From an uncultured Eubacteriales bacterium (lineage in GTDB: Bacteria; Bacillota; Clostridia; Oscillospirales; CAG-272), in contig CAKRZR010000002.1 in assembly GCA_934433485.1 (NCBI GenBank), positions 124,001 through 188,000 on the forward strand: a stretch of DNA of 64,000 bases, given 5' to 3'. Of the stretch, positions 60,700-64,000 are shown piece after piece. Positions within the stretch are counted from its first letter, which is position 1, and each line of letters opens with the position of its first letter. Both the position numbers and the translations under genes were made by a program. Under the pieces are notes generated by a model. The model was not told the DNA's origin, did not search any database, and saw only the letters and a list, made by a program, of their open reading frames with translations.

Positions 60700-62079
60700 A
60701 TGGAAGAAAACACACTGCTTACCGAAAAGACCGGGCGACTCTTAGCGAAATACGGTCTGCCCTGCATCATCTCTCTCCTGGTCGGTGCGCTGTACAACAT
60801 CGTTGACCAGATTTTCATCGCGAACGCGTCGTATCTCGGCTCTTATGGCAATGCTGCCAATTCCGTGGTCTTCCCATTGACAGTCATCGCGCTTGCCATT
60901 GCCACCATGATCGGCGACGGCTGCTGCGCGTTTGTGAGCATCCGGCTCGGCGCGAAAAAGGACGCGGAGGCAAAGCGCGGCGTCGGCACATCGATTCTCT
61001 GGATCCTCTGCACCAGCATTATACTGACTGCCATTTATCTGCTCTTTTCCGAGCCGATCCTGACCGCGTTCGGCGCGCGTGTGAACGATGAAACGTTCAC
61101 TTTGTCAAAGGAGTACTTTTTCTGGATCACGCTTGGCGTACCGTTTTACATGTTCGGACAGGGTCTCAATCCCGTGATCCGCTCCGACGGCAGTCCGCGC
61201 TACGCCATGGTGTCCCTGCTTGCAGGCGCGCTGACCAACTGCGTGCTCGACCCCATTTTCATCTATCCGCTCCACATGGGTATGAAGGGCGCTGCGATTG
61301 CGACGGTGATCGGGCAGATCGTTTCCGCCGCCTTTGCGCTTTGCTACCTCTTTCGGATGAAAACAATCCGGCTGGATCGCAGTGCCTTCACGTTTTTGGG
61401 AGGCGGTATCGCGCAGATTCTGTCTCTCGGTATGACGAGCTTTCTCTCGCAGGTCTCCATTGTGCTCTCCATGGCGGCGGTTCTCAACATGTGTCAGAAG
61501 TACGGCGCGCGCGATCCCATTTTCGGACAGGCAGAGTATGCGCAGATACCGACAGCCGTGGTCGGCATTGTCATGAAATTCTTTCAGATCGTCATGTCCA
61601 TCGCCATTGGGCTGTCCGCAGGCTGCATCTCCGTAGTCGGCTACAACATTGGCGCAGGCAGACGGGACCGCGCTTCCCGGCTGATGGTAGAGCTGCTAGC
61701 GACTGAATTTGTGATCGGTCTGTGCGCAATGATCCTTTTTGAAGGCTTTCCCAACACATGTATCTCTATCTTCGGCGCGAAAAACGAGAGCGTCTATTAT
61801 ACAGAATTTGCCATACGCTGCATCCGGCTCTTCCTCTCGACCACGGCGCTCGCCTGTGTGAACAAGGGTATGTTTATCTATTTGCAATCGCTTGGCAAGG
61901 CTTGGACATCCGCGGGATTGTCGCTGCTCCGTGAGGTTGGCTTCGGCGTCGGACTGGTGCTTTTGCTGCCGCTTTGGTTCGGACTGGACGGCGTGCTCTG
62001 GTTCATGGCGGCAGCGGATATTCTGACCTTTCTCGTTTGCATCCCGGTAATTCTGCATGTGCGTCGGGAGCTGCGGTAG
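60700..62079 (+). CDS. MATE family efflux transporter, second copy
   Basis: The 459-residue protein has twelve hydrophobic segments in two halves, with YGLPCIISLLVGALYNIVDQIFIA at the N-terminus and LGVPFYMFGQGLNPVIRSDGSPRYAM in the first half, typical of the MATE family. It is not a near copy of the other MATE in the window. The ATG at 60700 has AAAGG 7 bases upstream and matches family starts; the frame is open further up through the leader. It is likely controlled by the attenuator in front of it. Confidence 0.9.
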   Translation: MEENTLLTEKTGRLLAKYGLPCIISLLVGALYNIVDQIFIANASYLGSYGNAANSVVFPLTVIALAIATMIGDGCCAFVSIRLGAKKDAEAKRGVGTSILWILCTSIILTAIYLLFSEPILTAFGARVNDETFTLSKEYFFWITLGVPFYMFGQGLNPVIRSDGSPRYAMVSLLAGALTNCVLDPIFIYPLHMGMKGAAIATVIGQIVSAAFALCYLFRMKTIRLDRSAFTFLGGGIAQILSLGMTSFLSQVSIVLSMAAVLNMCQKYGARDPIFGQAEYAQIPTAVVGIVMKFFQIVMSIAIGLSAGCISVVGYNIGAGRRDRASRLMVELLATEFVIGLCAMILFEGFPNTCISIFGAKNESVYYTEFAIRCIRLFLSTTALACVNKGMFIYLQSLGKAWTSAGLSLLREVGFGVGLVLLLPLWFGLDGVLWFMAAADILTFLVCIPVILHVRRELR

Positions 62080-62122
62080 AGACGGTATGGCAGTCATAGG
62101 TGGTTTTCATAAGATTTCACCA

Positions 62123-62157
62123 AAAAGCGAGGGGCATTTTTGTCTCTCGTTTTTACG
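62123..62157 (+). terminator. Terminator after the second MATE gene
   Basis: AAAAAG-CGAG and CTCG-TTTTT arms pair imperfectly with the T-run. Confidence 0.65.
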
Positions 62158-62165
62158 TAGGAAAC

Positions 62166-62194
62166 TTGCCTTTTTCTGTCGGATGCGGTATAAT
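62166..62194 (+). promoter_or_regulatory. Promoter of the DUF1846 gene
   Basis: TTGCCT (62166-62171) and TATAAT (62189-62194) are 17 bases apart. Confidence 0.65.
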
Positions 62195-62259
62195 ATTGTG
62201 GATTTGTTTTTTGGGAATAGGTTAGCGATTTTTGACAGGATAAGAGAGGCAGGAATTTT

Positions 62260-63741
62260 ATGAAGCTCGGGTTTGACAACGACAAATACAACCGACTGCA
62301 AACAGAAAAGATACTCGACCGTATCTCCCATTTCGGCGGCAAGCTGTATCTGGAATTCGGCGGCAAGCTCTTCGACGACTATCACGCGTCCAGAGTCTTG
62401 CCCGGTTTCCGTCCCGACAGCAAGATCAATATGCTCATGCAGCTGAAGGAGCAGGCGGAAATCGTGATCGTGGTGTCCGCTGCCGCGATCGAACAGAACA
62501 AAATGCGCGCCGATCTGGGGATCACGTACGACATGGATGCGCTCCGGCTCATGGACGCGTTCCGGGAAAGAGGACTGTACGTCGGCAGCATCGTCATCAC
62601 GCATTACGCTGGTCAACCCTCTGCCGATGCGTTCATCAAGCGGCTCAGTGAGCTGGGCATCCGAGTGTTCAAGCACTACCCGATCCCCGGCTATCCGACG
62701 AATCTGCGCACCATTCTCTCCGCTGACGGATATGGCAAGAACGAGTACATTGAAACAAAGCGCTCCCTCATCGTTGTGACAGCGCCCGGTCCCGGCAGCG
62801 GCAAAATGGCGACCTGTCTCTCCCAGCTGTACCACGACAATCTGCGCGGTCTGAAATCCGGCTACGCGAAATTCGAGACGTTCCCGATCTGGAATCTCTC
62901 GATCTCTCATCCGGTCAACATCGCTTACGAAGCTGCCACAGTGGATCTGGGCGACGTGAACATGATCGACCCATTCCACCTGGAGGCATATGGCGAAACG
63001 ACGGTAAACTACAACCGCGATATCGAGATTTTCCCGGTGCTGCGCCAGCTCTTTGAGGGGATTTACGGCAAGTGTCCGTATCAGTCGCCAACCGATATGG
63101 GCGTCAATATGGCAGGCTACTGCATCTACGATGACGATGCGGTGTCCGAAGCCGCCAAAATGGAGATCATCCGCCGGTACTACGACTGTCTCGTCAAGAA
63201 AACAAAGGGTACGGTCGGCGTGGATACGATCTACAAGGCGGAGCTTCTCATGAACCGCGCGGGACTGACCGTGAACGACCGCAAAACGGTGCCTGCCGCA
63301 CTGACCAAGGCTGCCGCGACAGACGGTCCCTGCGCCGCGTTGGAGCTTGCGGACGGAACCATCGTCACCGGAAAAACGTCCGATCTCTTAGGCGCCTCTG
63401 CGGCAGTGCTGCTCAACGCCCTGAAGGTATACGCCGAAATCCCGGATGAAACGCACCTGATCGCACCCTCCATCATTGAGCCGATCTGCCGTCTGAAAAC
63501 GGAGCACCTTGGCTGCCACAATCCCAGACTCCATGCGGACGAGGTATTGATCGCCCTGTCCATCTGCGCAGCCGACAACGCAAACGCGCGCCTTGCCCTC
63601 GAATGTCTGCCGAAGCTGGCTGGCTGTGAAGCGCATTCCACCGTCATCGTATCCCATGTGGACGCCGAAACCTTCCGTAAGCTCGGAATCCGTCTGACCT
63701 GCGAACCGGTATACGGCACAAAAAAGCTGTTCCATCGATAA
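62260..63741 (+). CDS. DUF1846 family protein
   Basis: The 493-residue protein is a full-length DUF1846 member. Recognised blocks include ILDRISHFGGKLYLEFGGKLFDDYHASRVLPGF (in pieces), APGPGSGKMATCLSQLYHD (a P-loop-like stretch near 173-191), FPIWNLSISHPVNIAYEAATVDL and NYNRDIEIFPVL. The family has crystal structures but no firm function; the P-loop-like segment suggests nucleotide use. GGCAGGA precedes the ATG. It is monocistronic. Confidence 0.9.
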   Translation: MKLGFDNDKYNRLQTEKILDRISHFGGKLYLEFGGKLFDDYHASRVLPGFRPDSKINMLMQLKEQAEIVIVVSAAAIEQNKMRADLGITYDMDALRLMDAFRERGLYVGSIVITHYAGQPSADAFIKRLSELGIRVFKHYPIPGYPTNLRTILSADGYGKNEYIETKRSLIVVTAPGPGSGKMATCLSQLYHDNLRGLKSGYAKFETFPIWNLSISHPVNIAYEAATVDLGDVNMIDPFHLEAYGETTVNYNRDIEIFPVLRQLFEGIYGKCPYQSPTDMGVNMAGYCIYDDDAVSEAAKMEIIRRYYDCLVKKTKGTVGVDTIYKAELLMNRAGLTVNDRKTVPAALTKAAATDGPCAALELADGTIVTGKTSDLLGASAAVLLNALKVYAEIPDETHLIAPSIIEPICRLKTEHLGCHNPRLHADEVLIALSICAADNANARLALECLPKLAGCEAHSTVIVSHVDAETFRKLGIRLTCEPVYGTKKLFHR

Positions 63742-63911
63742 AAGCGCGGCGTTCCAACGTCACGTACCGTTTCACGCATAATTTCATAAAAATTGCCGTA
63801 CAGGACTTCCCATTTTGGTACGAATGTGATATACTATCCTATATCCCATCGTATCGGGAAAATCCCGTACGGCTTTTTCGCGAAGTTTATTGAAAGGAGC
63901 GCGGTATCGGA

Positions 63912-64000
63912 GTGACCGGTATCGCCACACATCGCATGTCATTTGGATTGTCTCTTGTATTTCTCGCCGTATCCCTGTGCACCCTGATTCTCTGCGCCGT
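63912..64000 (+). CDS. N-terminus of a membrane-anchored or exported protein, cut by the window edge
   Basis: A frame opens with GTG at 63912 (GAAAGGAG lies 12 bases upstream, rather far) and reads a strongly hydrophobic segment MSFGLSLVFLAVSLCTLILC, a signal peptide or membrane anchor. An ATG at 63936 is an alternative start. A TATACT (63830-63835) lies upstream. The rest is beyond the window and no family can be named. Confidence 0.5.
   Translation, partial: MTGIATHRMSFGLSLVFLAVSLCTLILCA

Overview
The window is a stretch of chromosome from a spore-forming, GC-rich Bacillota, most likely class Clostridia (Oscillospiraceae or Christensenellales-like gut lineages). The evidence is spoVAD/spoVAE and dpaA/dpaB for spore dipicolinate handling, a WalRK-YycHI operon, Gram-positive lipoprotein signals, AGGAGG ribosome sites and DUF1540/DUF1858 proteins. 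The species cannot be named from the sequence. No rRNA, tRNA, CRISPR, phage or insertion sequence was seen, and the region reads as ordinary chromosome with accessory modules.

Layout. 1-2.3 kb: the tail of an unknown gene, spoVAD-spoVAE, and an HPr-like protein with no phospho-histidine. 2.6-4.1 kb: the first of seven related solute-binding-type lipoproteins. 4.1-16.2 kb: a minus-strand housekeeping block read as an RluA-type pseudouridine synthase, a DUF3810 membrane protease-like protein, a secreted wall-related protein, walR, walK, yycH, yycI, murA, a DUF1858 protein, trmK and a Nif3-like protein. 16.5-22.1 kb: a three-gene cassette of ABC exporter, DUF1854 protein and ABC exporter, in which both exporters have extra N-terminal domains ending in a zinc ribbon. 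22.2-29.9 kb: an FAD oxidoreductase, a HAD phosphatase and three more lipoproteins. 30.0-33.9 kb: an MBOAT O-acyltransferase, a DHHW/AlgX-like partner and a RadC-like protein. 34.0-42.7 kb: a MATE transporter, an esterase, two more lipoproteins, a phosphoesterase, an Sfp-type transferase, a membrane protein and a sugar O-acetyltransferase. 42.8-48.8 kb: a classical heterodimeric ABC exporter, a membrane protein and the seventh lipoprotein. 48.8-56.4 kb: a DUF4965 glycan enzyme with a GH29 fucosidase, a GNAT enzyme, TraX, dpaAB, an inactive-looking CapA-fold protein and a DUF1540 protein. 56.8-64 kb: a Na/Pi cotransporter, a ROK kinase, a SIS isomerase, a MATE transporter with an attenuator-like leader, a DUF1846 protein and the start of a membrane protein.

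How the parts fit. SpoVAD/SpoVAE and DpaAB supply two ends of spore dipicolinate metabolism: synthesis in the mother cell and movement into the spore. WalRK-YycHI next to murA and wall-related genes forms a cell-envelope homeostasis block. The fucosidase, DUF4965 enzyme, acetyl esterase, ROK kinase and the lipoprotein family point to life on complex glycans. The most unusual items are the seven lipoproteins with no permease nearby, the ABC-DUF1854-ABC cassette, and several catalytically stripped family members (HPr-like, CapA-like, RadC-like, ROK without its zinc motif).
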